From positions 115,950-179,949 of the forward strand of contig NZ_LQQO01000063.1 in NCBI RefSeq assembly GCF_001619955.1: a DNA stretch of 64,000 nucleotides, in the 5' to 3' direction. The notes under the pieces were generated by a model. The model ran no database searches, was not told where the DNA came from, and saw nothing but the letters and a program-made list of their open reading frames with translations. Position numbers and translations under genes: made by a program. This DNA comes from Sphingomonas hankookensis. GTDB taxonomy: Bacteria > Pseudomonadota > Alphaproteobacteria > Sphingomonadales > Sphingomonadaceae. The first letter of the stretch is position 1; every line of letters starts with the position of its first letter. This document shows positions 26,401 through 36,461 of the stretch, one piece after another.

Positions 26401-27509
26401 GCATCACCATCAACGCCGCGTTCGACAGCGGCAATATCCGCGTCGTCGCCATTCAGGGCGATGTGATCGACCTCGATATCGTCGCCGATCACCAGTCCGA
26501 CTTCTATCAGTGGTTCCACTTCCGCGTCGCCGGGGCGCGGGGGCGGACGCTGACCTTCCGCATCGTCAACGCCGCCGGATCGGCCTACGCCTTCGGCTGG
26601 CCGGGCTATCGCACCCGGATGAGCACCGATCGGCAGGCGTGGCGGCAGGTCGCTACCGACTATGCCGATGGCGTACTGACCTTCACCGCCACCATCGACA
26701 GCGAACTCGCCTGGTTCGCCTATTTCGCGCCCTATACGATGGAGCGCCACGACGACCTGATCGCCCGCATCGCCGCGCGGCCCGGCGTCACCCATCGCGA
26801 GCTCGGCCAGACGCTCGACGGCCGCGCGATCGACTATCTGACGCTGGGCGACGGCCCACTACAAATCTGGGCCTATGCCCGCCAGCATCCGGGCGAATCG
26901 ATGTGCGAATGGTTCATGGAGGGGCTGCTCGAACGTCTCACCGATCCGAACGACGCGCTCGCCGCCGATCTGCGCCGGCGCATGACCTTTCACTGCGTGC
27001 CGAACATGAACCCCGACGGCTCGTTCCGCGGCCATCTGCGCACCAACGCCGCCGGCGTAAACCTCAACCGCGAATGGCACGCTCCCTCGCCCGAGCGCAG
27101 CCCGGAAGTCCTGTGCGTCCGGAATCGCATGGACGAAACCGGTGTCGACATCGCCATCGACGTCCATGGCGACGAAGCGATTCCCGCCAACTTCATCGCC
27201 GGCTATGAAGGCATCCCCAACTGGACCGACGACCACGGCGCCCGCTTCACCGCCTTCGGCGCGGCATGGGCGGCGGCGACGCCCGAATTCCAGACCAAGC
27301 TCGGCTATCCGGTGTCCGCGCCCGGACAGGCGAACCTGTCCATGTCGACCAACCAGCTCGCGAACCGTTTCGGCGCGCTCAGCATGACGCTGGAAATGCC
27401 GTTCAAGGATCACGACGACAATCCCGATCCCGAATATGGCTGGTCGCCGGAACGATCGAAGGCGCTGGCGCATAGCTGGCTGGAGGTGCTGGCGGACGTC
27501 ACCCGGTGA
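26397..27509 (+). CDS. M14-family zinc carboxypeptidase (cytosolic carboxypeptidase-like)
   Basis: A 370-residue protein without a signal peptide. The N-terminal beta domain (residues 1-125) matches the domain that precedes the catalytic domain in AGBL/CCP peptidases. The catalytic domain shows the zinc site ARQHPGESMCEWFMEG (HxxE), PNMNPDGSFRGHLR, NLNREW, DVHGDEAIP (His) and a late Glu in MTLEMPFKD. Eukaryotic homologues remove C-terminal Glu from tubulin; bacterial substrates are unknown. It overlaps both neighbours by four bases. Confidence 0.88.
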   Translation: MSITINAAFDSGNIRVVAIQGDVIDLDIVADHQSDFYQWFHFRVAGARGRTLTFRIVNAAGSAYAFGWPGYRTRMSTDRQAWRQVATDYADGVLTFTATIDSELAWFAYFAPYTMERHDDLIARIAARPGVTHRELGQTLDGRAIDYLTLGDGPLQIWAYARQHPGESMCEWFMEGLLERLTDPNDALAADLRRRMTFHCVPNMNPDGSFRGHLRTNAAGVNLNREWHAPSPERSPEVLCVRNRMDETGVDIAIDVHGDEAIPANFIAGYEGIPNWTDDHGARFTAFGAAWAAATPEFQTKLGYPVSAPGQANLSMSTNQLANRFGALSMTLEMPFKDHDDNPDPEYGWSPERSKALAHSWLEVLADVTR

Positions 27510-27961
27510 TCGTCCGTCCGGGCGGTCTCGACCATCCCGCCACCGCCCGGCTGCTGGCGGCGCATCTGGCCGACATGCACGCCAGCTCGCCGCCGGGCAG
27601 CGTCTACGCGCTCGACCTGTCGGCACTGGCGACCCCCGATATCGCCTTCTATACCGCATGGGACGGCGACACGCTGCTCGGCTGCGGCGCGCTGCGCACG
27701 CTGGGCGACGGCACGGGCGAGATCAAATCGATGCGGACCGACGCCACCGCCCGCGGTCGCAGCGTCGGACAGGCGGTGCTCGACCGCATCATCGCCGACG
27801 CCCGCATGGGCGGCCTGACCCGACTGCTGCTGGAAACCGGCACCGGAGCGATGTTCGACGCCGCGCACCGGCTCTATGCCCGGGGCGGCTTCGCGCCCTG
27901 CCCGCCGTTCGGCACCTACGTCGCGACCGACTTCAACCGGTTCCTCTCGCGCACGCTTTGA
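27506..27961 (+). CDS. GNAT-family N-acetyltransferase
   Basis: A 151-residue GNAT fold. The acetyl-CoA binding loop is around MRTDATARGRSVGQAVLDRIIADAR (a variant of R/Q-x-x-G-x-G/A), followed by the strand RLLLETG and RLYARGGF. It starts with GTG overlapping the peptidase stop (GTGA). Substrate unknown. It may acetylate products of the neighbouring peptidase, but nothing in the sequence shows this. Confidence 0.85.
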   Translation: MIVRPGGLDHPATARLLAAHLADMHASSPPGSVYALDLSALATPDIAFYTAWDGDTLLGCGALRTLGDGTGEIKSMRTDATARGRSVGQAVLDRIIADARMGGLTRLLLETGTGAMFDAAHRLYARGGFAPCPPFGTYVATDFNRFLSRTL

Positions 27962-27996
27962 GCTAGGTGCACCGCAACAACAGCAACGGAGGTTCC

Positions 27997-28683
27997 ATGC
28001 CCACGCTCGTCCTGATCCGCCACGGCCAATCGGCCTGGAACCTCGAAAACCGCTTCACCGGCTGGTGGGACGTGAACCTGACCGAAAAGGGCGAGGCAGA
28101 GGCCAAGGCGGCGGGCGAGCTGCTGATCGAAAAGGGGCATGACTTCGACCTCTGCTTCACCAGCTTCCAGACGCGCGCGATCAAGACGCTGAACATCGCG
28201 CTGGAAGCGATGGGCCGCCTTTGGCTGCCGGTCGAAAAGGACTGGCGCCTGAACGAGCGGCATTATGGCGGCCTGACCGGCCTCGACAAGGCGGAGACCG
28301 CCGCCAAGCATGGCGACGAACAGGTCAAGATCTGGCGCCGCAGCTTCGACGTGCCGCCGCCGCTCCCCGAAGCGGACAGCCCGTGGGACCTGTCGGCCGA
28401 CCGTCGCTATGCCGGCATCGACATTCCGCAGACCGAAAGCCTGAAGGACACGATCGATCGCGTCCTCCCCTATTGGGAAAGCCGCATCGCGCCCGAACTC
28501 AAGGCCGGCAAGCGTGTCCTGATCTCCGCCCACGGCAACTCGCTGCGCGCGTTGGTGAAGCATCTGTCGGGCATCCCGGATGACGAGATTACGGGTCTCG
28601 AAATCCCGACCGGGCAGCCGATCGTGTACGAGCTGGCCGACGACCTGACACCGACGGATCGGTACTATCTGAGCAAGCGGTAA
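27997..28683 (+). CDS. gpmA: 2,3-bisphosphoglycerate-dependent phosphoglycerate mutase
   Basis: A 228-residue enzyme interconverting 3- and 2-phosphoglycerate in glycolysis. It has the phospho-His motif [10 protein letters not shown], the acid [14 protein letters not shown], and the second His in [15 protein letters not shown]; the GPM-specific insert [19 protein letters not shown] is present. Starts at 27997 behind GGAGG. It is 35 bases after the GNAT gene, so it may share a transcript with it. Confidence 0.95.
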   Translation: MPTLVLIRHGQSAWNLENRFTGWWDVNLTEKGEAEAKAAGELLIEKGHDFDLCFTSFQTRAIKTLNIALEAMGRLWLPVEKDWRLNERHYGGLTGLDKAETAAKHGDEQVKIWRRSFDVPPPLPEADSPWDLSADRRYAGIDIPQTESLKDTIDRVLPYWESRIAPELKAGKRVLISAHGNSLRALVKHLSGIPDDEITGLEIPTGQPIVYELADDLTPTDRYYLSKR

Positions 28684-28778
28684 GGGACAGGCACTCCCTA
28701 TCCCCTGCGTTGGGCGGGCGGGTACAGCACGGAGCATCCTGCTCAAACACCCCCGTCCGCATACTCAAACGCCCCCAT

Positions 28779-28889
28779 CCGTTCGTGCTGAGTAGGGATT
28801 GAGCTTGTCGAAAGCCCGTATCGAAGCGCGCCCAGGCAGTCCTTCGATACACCGCTTCGACAAGCTCAGCGGCTACTCAGGACGAACGG
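28779..28889. repeat. Palindromic repeat, family D
   Basis: Outer arms CCGTTCGTGCTGAGTAG and CTACTCAGGACGAACGG (with a few mismatches), inner arms GAGCTTGTCGAAAGC and GCTTCGACAAGCTC. It is built like family A but with a different outer sequence. Only one copy seen in the window. Confidence 0.75.
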
Positions 28890-28924
28890 GAGGGGACAAG
28901 AAGCCATTCCTACCCCCACCCACC

Positions 28925-29046
28925 CCGTTCGGTTCGAGCAGCTTCGAGCCTGTCGAGAAGCGCCCGTCGAGAACCCGGTCGTTTGGGGCAACCCCTTCTC
29001 GACTACGGTTCTCGACAAGCTCGAACCTGCGCTCGAAGCAAACGGA
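28925..29046. repeat. Palindromic repeat, family A copy 2
   Basis: CCGTTCGGTTCGAGCAGC at the left and GAACCTGCGCTCGAAGCAAA at the right, inner arms CCTGTCGAGAAGCG / CTTCTCGACTACGG. The copy at 43372-43491 is this element in the opposite orientation. Confidence 0.8.
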
Positions 29047-29179
29047 GGGGCGTTGGCAGGAAAGAGTACAAACCCCTTTCCTACACGCCCCACCCCCGCC
29101 AAACTCCCCACCGGCCCCTCACCCCGGCCACCGCTCTTTGACACCGCCGCCCGACCCACCGCGCAAACATCGCACGAGT

Positions 29180-29307
29180 GTGAACTTAGTGAACTTTGCC
29201 CGCAAACGCGCGACGCCGCGAAACCGTCGTTAGCGTGAACTTAGTGAACTTTGGCCACGCCGGCACCCGCGCCCGAACACGCCACTAGTGTGAACTTAGT
29301 GAACTTT
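29180..29307 (+). repeat. Three 18-base repeats at exact 55-base period upstream of purE
   Basis: GTGAACTTAGTGAACTTT occurs at 29180-29197, 29235-29252 and 29290-29307; the start-to-start distance is 55 both times. Flanking bases also agree partly (TAGYGT before, G after), while the 35-odd bases between are unrelated. The first copy shares its left flank (GCGCAAA..TCGCACGAGT) with the copy at 515. The last copy is about 95 bases before purE. Confidence 0.85.
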
Positions 29308-29401
29308 GGACTTTGAATATGCCCGTACGGCATCCTTCCGCTTGCCCTGTTCAACCCCCTTCCCTAAGCAGCGCGCTTCCCCAAAGCGTTTCGGGCAGAC
29401 A

Positions 29402-29887
29402 ATGAACGACGTGACCCTGGTCGGCATCATCATGGGCAGCACTTCGGACTGGGACACGATGGCGCATGCCGCCGACGTGCTGACCAAATTGGGCGTCCCC
29501 CATGAAACAAAGGTCGTCTCTGCCCACCGCACGCCGCAGCGGCTGGTCGATTATGCCACCAGCGCGGTCGACCGTGGGCTGAAGGTCGTGATCGCCGGGG
29601 CCGGCGGCGCCGCCCACCTGCCCGGCATGGTCGCCTCGATGACCCGCCTGCCCGTGCTCGGCGTACCGGTCGAATCCAAGGCGCTGAAGGGCATGGATAG
29701 CCTGCTCTCGATCGTGCAGATGCCCGGCGGCGTGCCGGTCGGCACGCTTGCCATCGGCAAGGCAGGCGCGATCAACGCCGGCCTCCTCGCCGCCTCGATC
29801 CTCGCGACCCACGACGAGGCTCTGGCCGAACGGCTCGACGCGTGGCGCAAGGCGCAGACCGACAGCGTGGCGATCGACCCGCAATGA
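29402..29887 (+). CDS. purE: N5-carboxyaminoimidazole ribonucleotide mutase
   Basis: A 161-residue class I PurE which moves the carboxyl group from N5 to C4 of CAIR in purine synthesis. The signature [13 protein letters not shown] and [31 protein letters not shown] and [17 protein letters not shown] are all present. The ATG at 29402 fits the family start. Overlaps purK by four bases (ATGA); together they perform the two ATP-dependent steps from AIR to CAIR. Confidence 0.96.
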   Translation: MNDVTLVGIIMGSTSDWDTMAHAADVLTKLGVPHETKVVSAHRTPQRLVDYATSAVDRGLKVVIAGAGGAAHLPGMVASMTRLPVLGVPVESKALKGMDSLLSIVQMPGGVPVGTLAIGKAGAINAGLLAASILATHDEALAERLDAWRKAQTDSVAIDPQ

Positions 29888-30942
29888 CGGCTTTGCCCCC
29901 CGGTTCGACCATCGGCATCATCGGCTCGGGCCAGCTCGGCCGGATGATCGGCGTCGCCGCCGCGCAGCTCGGCTATCGCATCCATGTCTATGCCCCCGAC
30001 AGCGGTCCGGCCAACGACATCGCCTTCGCGCATAGCCGCGGCGCCTATGACGATGTCGACGCGCTGAAGGCCTTCGCCGCCCAGGTCGACGTGGTCACCT
30101 ACGAGTTCGAGAATATCGCCGCCGCCCCGATCGAGGCACTGGGCGACAAGGTCCGCCCCTCGGCCCGCTCGCTGGCCGTCGCGCAGGACCGCGTCCGCGA
30201 AAAGAGCTTCGTCGAGCAACTGGGCGGCCGCCCGGCCCGCTGGGCCGAAGTCGCCGACCGCGCCGCGCTCGACGCCGCGATCGCGCAGGTCGGTTGCCCG
30301 GCGGTGCTCAAGACCACCCGCTTCGGCTATGACGGCAAGGGCCAGGCCCGCCTGATGGCACCCACCGACGCCGACGCCGCATGGGAATCGATCGGCGGCG
30401 GACCGGCGATCCTCGAAGCGTTCGTCGGTTTCGAGGACGAGTTCTCGGTCGTCCTTGCCCGCGGCCTCGACGGCGCGGTCGTCACCTACCCGACGCCCAA
30501 GAACGTCCACAAGGCCGGCATCCTCGACACCTCCACCGTCCCCGCCCCCGCGATCGCCCCTTGGTGCGCCGAGGCGGAGGCACTGGCGGCGAAGGTCGCC
30601 GAGGCGCTCGACCATGTCGGCGTCCTGACCCTCGAATTCTTCTGCGGCCGCGACGGCGCGGTGTTCAACGAAATGGCCCCTCGCGTCCATAACTCAGGCC
30701 ACTGGACGATCGAGGGCAGCGAGACCTCGCAGTTCGAAAACCACGTCCGCGCCGTCCTCGGCCTCCCGCTCGGCAGCGTCGCGATGACCGCCAAGCGGGT
30801 CAAGATGACCAACCTGATCGGCGACGACGTGGCGGCCTGGCCCGCCCTGCTCGCCGAACCCGGCGCGCACCTCCACCTCTACGGCAAGCACGAAGCCCGC
30901 CCCGGCCGCAAGATGGGCCATGTGACGCGGGTGACACGCTAA
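29884..30942 (+). CDS. purK: N5-carboxyaminoimidazole ribonucleotide synthase
   Basis: A 352-residue ATP-grasp enzyme that makes N5-CAIR from AIR, ATP and bicarbonate. The N-terminal Rossmann-like part has [17 protein letters not shown]; the grasp domain shows [35 protein letters not shown] and the metal site [18 protein letters not shown]. Second gene of the purEK operon. A family-B-like hairpin repeat directly downstream (30951-31032) probably ends the transcript. Confidence 0.96.
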   Translation: MTALPPGSTIGIIGSGQLGRMIGVAAAQLGYRIHVYAPDSGPANDIAFAHSRGAYDDVDALKAFAAQVDVVTYEFENIAAAPIEALGDKVRPSARSLAVAQDRVREKSFVEQLGGRPARWAEVADRAALDAAIAQVGCPAVLKTTRFGYDGKGQARLMAPTDADAAWESIGGGPAILEAFVGFEDEFSVVLARGLDGAVVTYPTPKNVHKAGILDTSTVPAPAIAPWCAEAEALAAKVAEALDHVGVLTLEFFCGRDGAVFNEMAPRVHNSGHWTIEGSETSQFENHVRAVLGLPLGSVAMTAKRVKMTNLIGDDVAAWPALLAEPGAHLHLYGKHEARPGRKMGHVTRVTR

Positions 30943-30950
30943 ACCCCAAG

Positions 30951-31032
30951 CGTCACCCCAGCGCAGGCTGGGGTCTCCCGGTTATGTCACGGACAAGAGC
31001 CGCCAGAGACCCCAGCCTTCGCTGGGGTGACG
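30951..31032. repeat. Palindromic repeat between purK and the S9 peptidase
   Basis: CGTCACCCCAGCGCAGGCTG...GTCTC and GAGACCCCAGCCTTCGCTG...GTGACG pair over some 28 bases with a 30-base loop. It lies between convergent genes and could act as a bidirectional terminator or mRNA 3' stabiliser. Confidence 0.7.
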
Positions 31033-31056
31033 CCCGTGAATGGAAGGGCGAGGGTC

Positions 31057-33114
31057 TTACCCCTCCACCCCCAACTGCCACAGCACGAACGCCATCTCCT
31101 CGGCAGCTTCCTTCAGGCTCTCCCACCGCCCCGACTTGCCGCCATGGCCCGCGCCCATATTGGTCTTGAGCAGCAGCACATTGTCGTCCGTCTTGGTCGC
31201 CCGCAGCCGCGCCGCCCACTTCGCCGGCTCCCAATAGGTCACGCGCGGATCGTTCAGCCCGCCCGAAATGAATACCGGCGGATAGGGCTGCGCCGTCACG
31301 TTGTCGTAAGGGCTGTAGGACGCGATCAGCTCGAACGCCGCCTTGTCCTCGATCGGATTGCCCCATTCGGGCCATTCGCCCGGCGTCAGCGGCAGGCTGT
31401 CGTCGAGCATGGTGTTCAGCACGTCCACGAACGGCACGCTGGCCACCACCGCACCCCATAGCTCGGGGTCGGAGTTCATCACCGCACCCATCAGCTCGCC
31501 ACCGGCCGACCCACCGGCGATCGCAATCTTGCCCTGGTCGGTAAAGCCCAGCTCGATCAGCCCCTTCGCCACATCGACGAAGTCGTTGAAGGTATTGGTC
31601 CGCTTCTCCAGCTTCCCGTCCAGATACCATTGCTGGCCGAGGTCATCGCCGCCCCGGATATGGGCAATGGCGAACGCCATGCCCCGGTCGAGGAACGACA
31701 TGCGGCTGGTCGAGAAACCCGGCGGGATCGCATAGCCATAGGCGCCGTAGCTGTAGAGATAGAGCTTGCCCGTCCCGTCGCGCGGGAAGTCCTTGGGATA
31801 CACGACCGAACACGGGATCGCGGTGCCGTCGCGCGCGGTGATCTCCAGCCGCTCGGTCGCGTATTTGTCCGGGTCGTAACCCGACGGAATCGTCTGCACC
31901 TTGCGGACGGTCAGTTCGCCACTCGCCACGTCATAGTCATAGACGGTGCCCGGCGTGACCATCGATTCATAGCCGAGCCGCAGCGTGTCGACGTCATATT
32001 CCGGATTGTCGCCCAGCCCGACGACATAGCTCGCTTCCGGAAACTCGATCGGCCGCGCCGGCCCGCCGGCATAATCATGCAGCCGGATCTGATCGAGCCC
32101 ATCGAGCCGTCCCTCCACCACGAACAGCTTTGCGAAGGTCGTGACCCCGGTCATGTAGAAATGCGGGTCGGCCGCGATCGCCTCCTGCCAGTCGCTCGGG
32201 GCTTCCAGCGGAGCGGTCGCCAGCCGGAAGTTCGGATGGGTATCGTTGGTGTGGATGAAGAGGGTGCCGTCATGCTCCTCCACATCATATTCGACGCCTT
32301 CCTCGCGCGCCTTGACCAGCAGCGGCTCGGCGGTCGGATCGTCCGCTGGAACCAGCCGCACCTCGCTGGTGACGTGATCCCCCGCCGAGATGACCAGGAA
32401 CCGCCGCGACTGGGTTTCCCCGACCGACACCCGCCAGCCTTCGTCGGCCTCGTGGTACAGCTCGACATCCTGCTCGACCGGCGTCCCGATCCGGTGCAAC
32501 CGGGCATTGTCCGTCCGCCACTGCTCGTTGGCGAGGCCGTAGAGGAACCCGCCCGAATCCGCCGTCCACACCAGTTCGGACAGCGTGCCCGGGATCACAT
32601 CATCCAGCAGTTCGCCGGTCGTCAGGTCCTTGACCCGCGCCTCGAACCGCTCGCCGCCGTCATCGTCGATCGCATAGGCCAGCAGCCGCCCGTCCGGGCT
32701 GACCGACAGCGCGCCCAGCCGGAAATATTCCTTGCCCTTGGCCAGCGCCGGTTCGTCGAGGATCAGTTCATCCTCCCCACCCGCCACCGGCCGCCGCCAC
32801 CAACGACGATATTCCCCACCGGTCTCGAAATCGGACCAATACCACCAGTCGCCATCACGCTGCGGCACGGTGGCGTCGTCTTCCTTGATCCGGCCGCGCA
32901 TCTCGGTGAACAGCGTGTCGATCAACGGCTGGTGCGGCGCCATCACCGCCTCAAAGTACGCGTTCTCGGCCTTGAGATAGTCGAGGACCGCCTCGTCCTC
33001 GACCTTCGGGTAATTGGGGTCGCGCAGCCACGCCCACGGATCGGACACGGTAATCCCGTGGCGTTCGTAGCTGTGGGGGCGCTGTTCGGCGATCGGCGGA
33101 ATGGGCTTCGTCAT
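31057..33114 (-). CDS. S9-family prolyl oligopeptidase (protease II type)
   Basis: A 685-residue peptidase: N-terminal helix (SYERHGITVSDPWAWLRDPNYP), seven-bladed propeller (residues about 80-400), and alpha/beta-hydrolase domain. The catalytic Ser is in AGGSAGGELMGAVMN, Asp in GGLNDPRVTYWEP and His in NMGAGHGGKSGR. No signal peptide, so cytoplasmic or non-classically located. Closest in shape to oligopeptidase B (cuts after Arg/Lys in short peptides). The ATG at 33114 starts the family N-terminus; the open frame continues upstream against pepP and is not coding. Divergent from pepP by 84 bases. Confidence 0.92.
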   Translation of the reverse strand: MTKPIPPIAEQRPHSYERHGITVSDPWAWLRDPNYPKVEDEAVLDYLKAENAYFEAVMAPHQPLIDTLFTEMRGRIKEDDATVPQRDGDWWYWSDFETGGEYRRWWRRPVAGGEDELILDEPALAKGKEYFRLGALSVSPDGRLLAYAIDDDGGERFEARVKDLTTGELLDDVIPGTLSELVWTADSGGFLYGLANEQWRTDNARLHRIGTPVEQDVELYHEADEGWRVSVGETQSRRFLVISAGDHVTSEVRLVPADDPTAEPLLVKAREEGVEYDVEEHDGTLFIHTNDTHPNFRLATAPLEAPSDWQEAIAADPHFYMTGVTTFAKLFVVEGRLDGLDQIRLHDYAGGPARPIEFPEASYVVGLGDNPEYDVDTLRLGYESMVTPGTVYDYDVASGELTVRKVQTIPSGYDPDKYATERLEITARDGTAIPCSVVYPKDFPRDGTGKLYLYSYGAYGYAIPPGFSTSRMSFLDRGMAFAIAHIRGGDDLGQQWYLDGKLEKRTNTFNDFVDVAKGLIELGFTDQGKIAIAGGSAGGELMGAVMNSDPELWGAVVASVPFVDVLNTMLDDSLPLTPGEWPEWGNPIEDKAAFELIASYSPYDNVTAQPYPPVFISGGLNDPRVTYWEPAKWAARLRATKTDDNVLLLKTNMGAGHGGKSGRWESLKEAAEEMAFVLWQLGVEG

Positions 33115-33198
33115 AGCCGCCCATGTGGGACGGACGCGTGCGGAAGTCGAGCGAGCTTGTGGCTTTTGCGCAGCCGTTTCGACTGATACGAGCGGCAC

Positions 33199-34995
33199 AT
33201 GACCATCCACACCGAACGCCTCGCGGCTCTGCGCGCCCATCTCGCCACGCTCGACCTGACCGGCTTCGTCGTACCGCTGACCGACGAGTATATGAGCGAA
33301 TATGTCGGCGACTATGCGCAGCGCCTCGCGTGGCTGACGGGGTTCAAGGGGTCGGCCGGCAGCGCCGTCGTGCTCGCCGACACCGCCGCGATGTTCACCG
33401 ATGGCCGCTATACCTTGCAGGTCCGCGAGCAGGTCGACGCCGCCGACTGGCAGTTCGTGCAGGTTCCCGCGACGTCGATGGCCGATTGGCTGCGGACCAA
33501 CGCGCGCGAAGGCGACCGGATTGGCTTCGATCCATGGCTGGCGACGGTCGACTGGGTTGCGGCCACCGAACGCGCGCTGGCCGATGTCGGCGCGGCGCTG
33601 ATGCCGGTCGACGCGAACCCGATCGACGCGCTGTGGACCGACCGTCCCGCCCCCTCGCCCGCGCCGATGACGGCGCAGGACGATAGCCTGACCGGCCGCA
33701 CCTCCGCCGACAAGCGCGCCGCGGTCGGCGAATGGCTGGCCGAGCGCCGCGCCGATGCCGTCGTGCTGACCGCACTCGACTCGATCGCATGGACCTTCAA
33801 CGTGCGCGGCAGCGATGTTGCGCGTACCCCGGTCGCGCTTAGCTATGCGATCGTCCATGCCGATGGCACCGCCGAACTGTTCGCTGCACCCGGCAAGGTC
33901 GGCGAAGACGTCGCCCGCCACTTGGGCAACGCCGTCACCGTCCGCCCGATGACCGACTTCGCTGCAACGCTAGGGCGTTTCGCTGGCAAGCGCGTCGCCG
34001 CCGATCCCGACCGCGCCGTCGCCGCGATCCACGAAGCGCTACGCCGCGGCGGCGCGACGGTGGTCGCCGAGCGCGACCCGACCGTGCTGGCCAAGGCAAT
34101 CAAGAACCCGGTCGAGATCGCCGGCCATCGCAGCGCCCAGGCACGCGACGGCGCGGCGATGGCCCGCTTCCTGAAATGGTTCGAGGAAACCGCCCCCTCC
34201 GGCACGCTGAGCGAACTGTCGGCATCCGACCGCCTCGAAGCGATCCGCGGCGAAACCGGGCTGCTTCGCGACCTGTCGTTCGACACGATCAGCGCGACCG
34301 GCGCCCACGCCGCCAGCCCGCATTACAAGGCGACGGTCGAGAGCAACGCGCCGATCCTGCCCGGCCAGCTCTACCTGATCGACTCCGGTGGCCAATATGC
34401 CGACGGCACGACCGACATCACCCGCGTCATGCCGGTCGGCGAGGTGTCCGACGAAATGCGCGACCGCTTCACCCGCGTGCTGAAGGGCCATATCGCGATC
34501 GACACCGCCATCTTCCCGGACGGCACCCTCGGCGGGCATATCGACGGCTTCGCACGGCGGCCGTTGTGGGAGGCCGGGCTGGATTATGCCCATGGCACCG
34601 GCCACGGCATCGGCGCCTTCCTGTCGGTACATGAAGGTCCGCAGCGGATCGGCGCCCCCAATTATCCGGGTGGCGGACCATTGGAGCCGCTGCGCGCCGG
34701 CATGATGCTGTCCAACGAACCCGGCTATTACAAGGCGGGTAAATACGGCATTCGGATCGAGAACCTGCTGCTGGTGGTCGAGTGCGACATTCCCGGCGGC
34801 GACCTGCCCATGCTGGCGTTCGAAACGCTGACCTTCGTACCGATCGAACGGTCTCTGATCGTCCCGGCCCTGCTGACCCATGCCGAACGGGCCTGGGTCG
34901 ACGCCTATCACGCGCGGGTCGAGGCGTTGCTGACGCCGCTGCTCGATAACGAAACCGCGGCATGGCTATCGGCAAAATGCGCTCCGCTTAGCTGA
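33199..34995 (+). CDS. pepP: Aminopeptidase P family Xaa-Pro peptidase
   Basis: A 598-residue M24B peptidase with two creatinase-like N-terminal domains (residues 1-300) and a C-terminal pita-bread domain. Metal ligands: IDSGGQYADGTTDITR (two Asp), YAHGTGHGIGAFLSVHEGPQ (His), SNEPGYYKAGKYGIRIENLLLV (two Glu). The enzyme removes the first residue when the second is proline. The three-domain layout and C-terminal extension are like eukaryotic APP1 and many sphingomonad homologues. Its neighbour, the S9 peptidase, suggests joint peptide turnover. Confidence 0.93.
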   Translation: MTIHTERLAALRAHLATLDLTGFVVPLTDEYMSEYVGDYAQRLAWLTGFKGSAGSAVVLADTAAMFTDGRYTLQVREQVDAADWQFVQVPATSMADWLRTNAREGDRIGFDPWLATVDWVAATERALADVGAALMPVDANPIDALWTDRPAPSPAPMTAQDDSLTGRTSADKRAAVGEWLAERRADAVVLTALDSIAWTFNVRGSDVARTPVALSYAIVHADGTAELFAAPGKVGEDVARHLGNAVTVRPMTDFAATLGRFAGKRVAADPDRAVAAIHEALRRGGATVVAERDPTVLAKAIKNPVEIAGHRSAQARDGAAMARFLKWFEETAPSGTLSELSASDRLEAIRGETGLLRDLSFDTISATGAHAASPHYKATVESNAPILPGQLYLIDSGGQYADGTTDITRVMPVGEVSDEMRDRFTRVLKGHIAIDTAIFPDGTLGGHIDGFARRPLWEAGLDYAHGTGHGIGAFLSVHEGPQRIGAPNYPGGGPLEPLRAGMMLSNEPGYYKAGKYGIRIENLLLVVECDIPGGDLPMLAFETLTFVPIERSLIVPALLTHAERAWVDAYHARVEALLTPLLDNETAAWLSAKCAPLS

Positions 34996-35041
34996 GGTCG
35001 AGCGGGTTGCGTGCCCATGCGCCAACCAGAGCATGATGCAA

Positions 35042-35055
35042 TGCAATCGATTGTT
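35042..35055 (+). promoter_or_regulatory. LacI-type operator upstream of the MFS-GH68 operon
   Basis: TGCAATCGATTGTT matches the LacI/GalR pattern TG-AA-CG-TT around a CAATCGATTG palindrome, 72 bases before the transporter ATG. The last two positions deviate. The regulator is not adjacent. Confidence 0.45.
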
Positions 35056-35126
35056 GCAATTTACTCCGTGACGCGCGACAAGCGTCGCGTCGGCGTCAGA
35101 CCGATGTGCAAGGAGCAGGATCGACC

Positions 35127-36461
35127 ATGGCGCCCCCGATGAAACCGCACCTGTCCCTACCCCGCATCCTTGAGATGAACCTCGGGTTCCTCGGCCTGCA
35201 GTTCAGCTTCGGGCTGCAACAGGGCAACATGGCGCCGATCTACAGCTATCTGGGCGCGGATGAGTCGCAGCTGCCCCTGCTGCAGTTGGCCGGGCCGCTG
35301 ACCGGACTGCTGGTACAGCCGCTGATCGGTGCGCTGAGCGACCGTACCGATAGCCGCTGGGGCCGGCGGACGCCCTATTTCGTGATGGGCGCGGTGCTGT
35401 GCTGCTTCGGCCTGTTCTTCATGCCCTTGTCGAGTTCGATCCTGATGGCGGTGTCGCTGCTATGGATCCTCGATGCCGGCAACAACATCACGATGGAGCC
35501 GTATCGCGCCTATGTCAGCGACCGGCTGAACGAGGATCAGCACCAGATCGGCTTCCTCACGCAGAGCGCCTTTACCGGCCTGGCGCAGATGCTGGCCTTC
35601 CTCACGCCCTCGCTGCTGGTGTGGGCGGGGATGAACCAAGACTGGGTCGATACCCACAATATTCCCTACACGGCGCGGGTCGCGTTCATGGTCGGGGCGG
35701 TGCTGTCGATCTCGACGATCCTGTGGTCGATCCTGCGCGTGCCCGAACTGCCGCTGACCCCGGCGGAAAAGACCGCGATCGCCGCCAAGCCCAAGTCGTT
35801 CGGGGCGACGCTCGCCGAAATCGGCAGCGCGATCCGCGACATGCCGCTGGCCATGCGCAAGCTCGCGCTGATGAGCCTGTTCCAATGGTACGCGATGATG
35901 GCCTATTGGAATTACGTCATCTACACGATCGGCCGCTCGGTCTACGGCACCGCCGATCCGACCTCGTCCGGGTTCCATTCGGCGGTGCTGACCAATGGCG
36001 AGATGGCGGCCTTCTATAACGGCGTCGCGTTCCTGGCCGCCTTTGCCATGGTCCCGATCGCACGGCGGATCGGAGCCGCGCCGCTCCACGCACTCAGCCT
36101 GATCGCCGCCGGCATCGGCATGGTCTGCCTGCCGCATGTCACGTCCAAGGCGCTGCTGTTCCTGCCGGCGGTCGGCATCGGCCTCGGCTGGGCCAGCATC
36201 ATGGGCAATCCGTACATCATCCTTGCCGGATCGATCCCGCCGGAGCGGACCGGCGTCTATATGGGCATTTTCAACATGATGATCGTCATCCCGATGCTGA
36301 TCTTTTCGGCAACGATGTGGCTGTTCTACCAACCCCTGCTGGGCGGCGACCCGCGCAACGTGCTGACGCTGTGCGGCGTGCTGATGTTCTGCGCAGCGGT
36401 GGCGGTGTGGAGCGTGCGTGAGCGCAACGCCGATGGCCTGCCGGTCGGAGCGATCCGTTGA
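35127..36461 (+). CDS. MFS sugar transporter (SLC45/sucrose-proton symporter type)
   Basis: A 444-residue membrane protein with about twelve transmembrane helices. After the first helix ([25 protein letters not shown]) comes [25 protein letters not shown], the loop 2-3 motif of SLC45/plant sucrose symporters (RxGRR). Family members take up sucrose or maltose with protons. It overlaps the downstream GH68 gene by four bases (TTGA), so transporter and sucrase are one operon. The ATG at 35127 lies 12 bases after AGGAG; a GTG at 35106 is an alternative. Confidence 0.85.
   Translation: MAPPMKPHLSLPRILEMNLGFLGLQFSFGLQQGNMAPIYSYLGADESQLPLLQLAGPLTGLLVQPLIGALSDRTDSRWGRRTPYFVMGAVLCCFGLFFMPLSSSILMAVSLLWILDAGNNITMEPYRAYVSDRLNEDQHQIGFLTQSAFTGLAQMLAFLTPSLLVWAGMNQDWVDTHNIPYTARVAFMVGAVLSISTILWSILRVPELPLTPAEKTAIAAKPKSFGATLAEIGSAIRDMPLAMRKLALMSLFQWYAMMAYWNYVIYTIGRSVYGTADPTSSGFHSAVLTNGEMAAFYNGVAFLAAFAMVPIARRIGAAPLHALSLIAAGIGMVCLPHVTSKALLFLPAVGIGLGWASIMGNPYIILAGSIPPERTGVYMGIFNMMIVIPMLIFSATMWLFYQPLLGGDPRNVLTLCGVLMFCAAVAVWSVRERNADGLPVGAIR

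Larger units (their letters stand above)
28684..29401. other. 718-base intergenic region packed with repeats
   Basis: No protein gene is supported. In order it holds a palindromic repeat of family D (28779-28889), a family A copy (28925-29046), a GC-rich stretch with CGCTCTTTGAC, and three 18-base repeats at 55-base intervals (29180-29307). The purE promoter must lie in the last 100 bases. Confidence 0.75.

Noticed and set aside
29180..29307. A CRISPR array (repeats at constant 55-base spacing)
   Set aside because: Only three 18-base units, no cas genes, the same repeat occurs singly at 515, and the repeat is a tandem 9-mer rather than a CRISPR-type partial palindrome.
33115..33921. N-terminal extension of the S9 peptidase frame
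   Set aside because: It is antisense to pepP; the family N-terminus begins exactly at the ATG at 33114.
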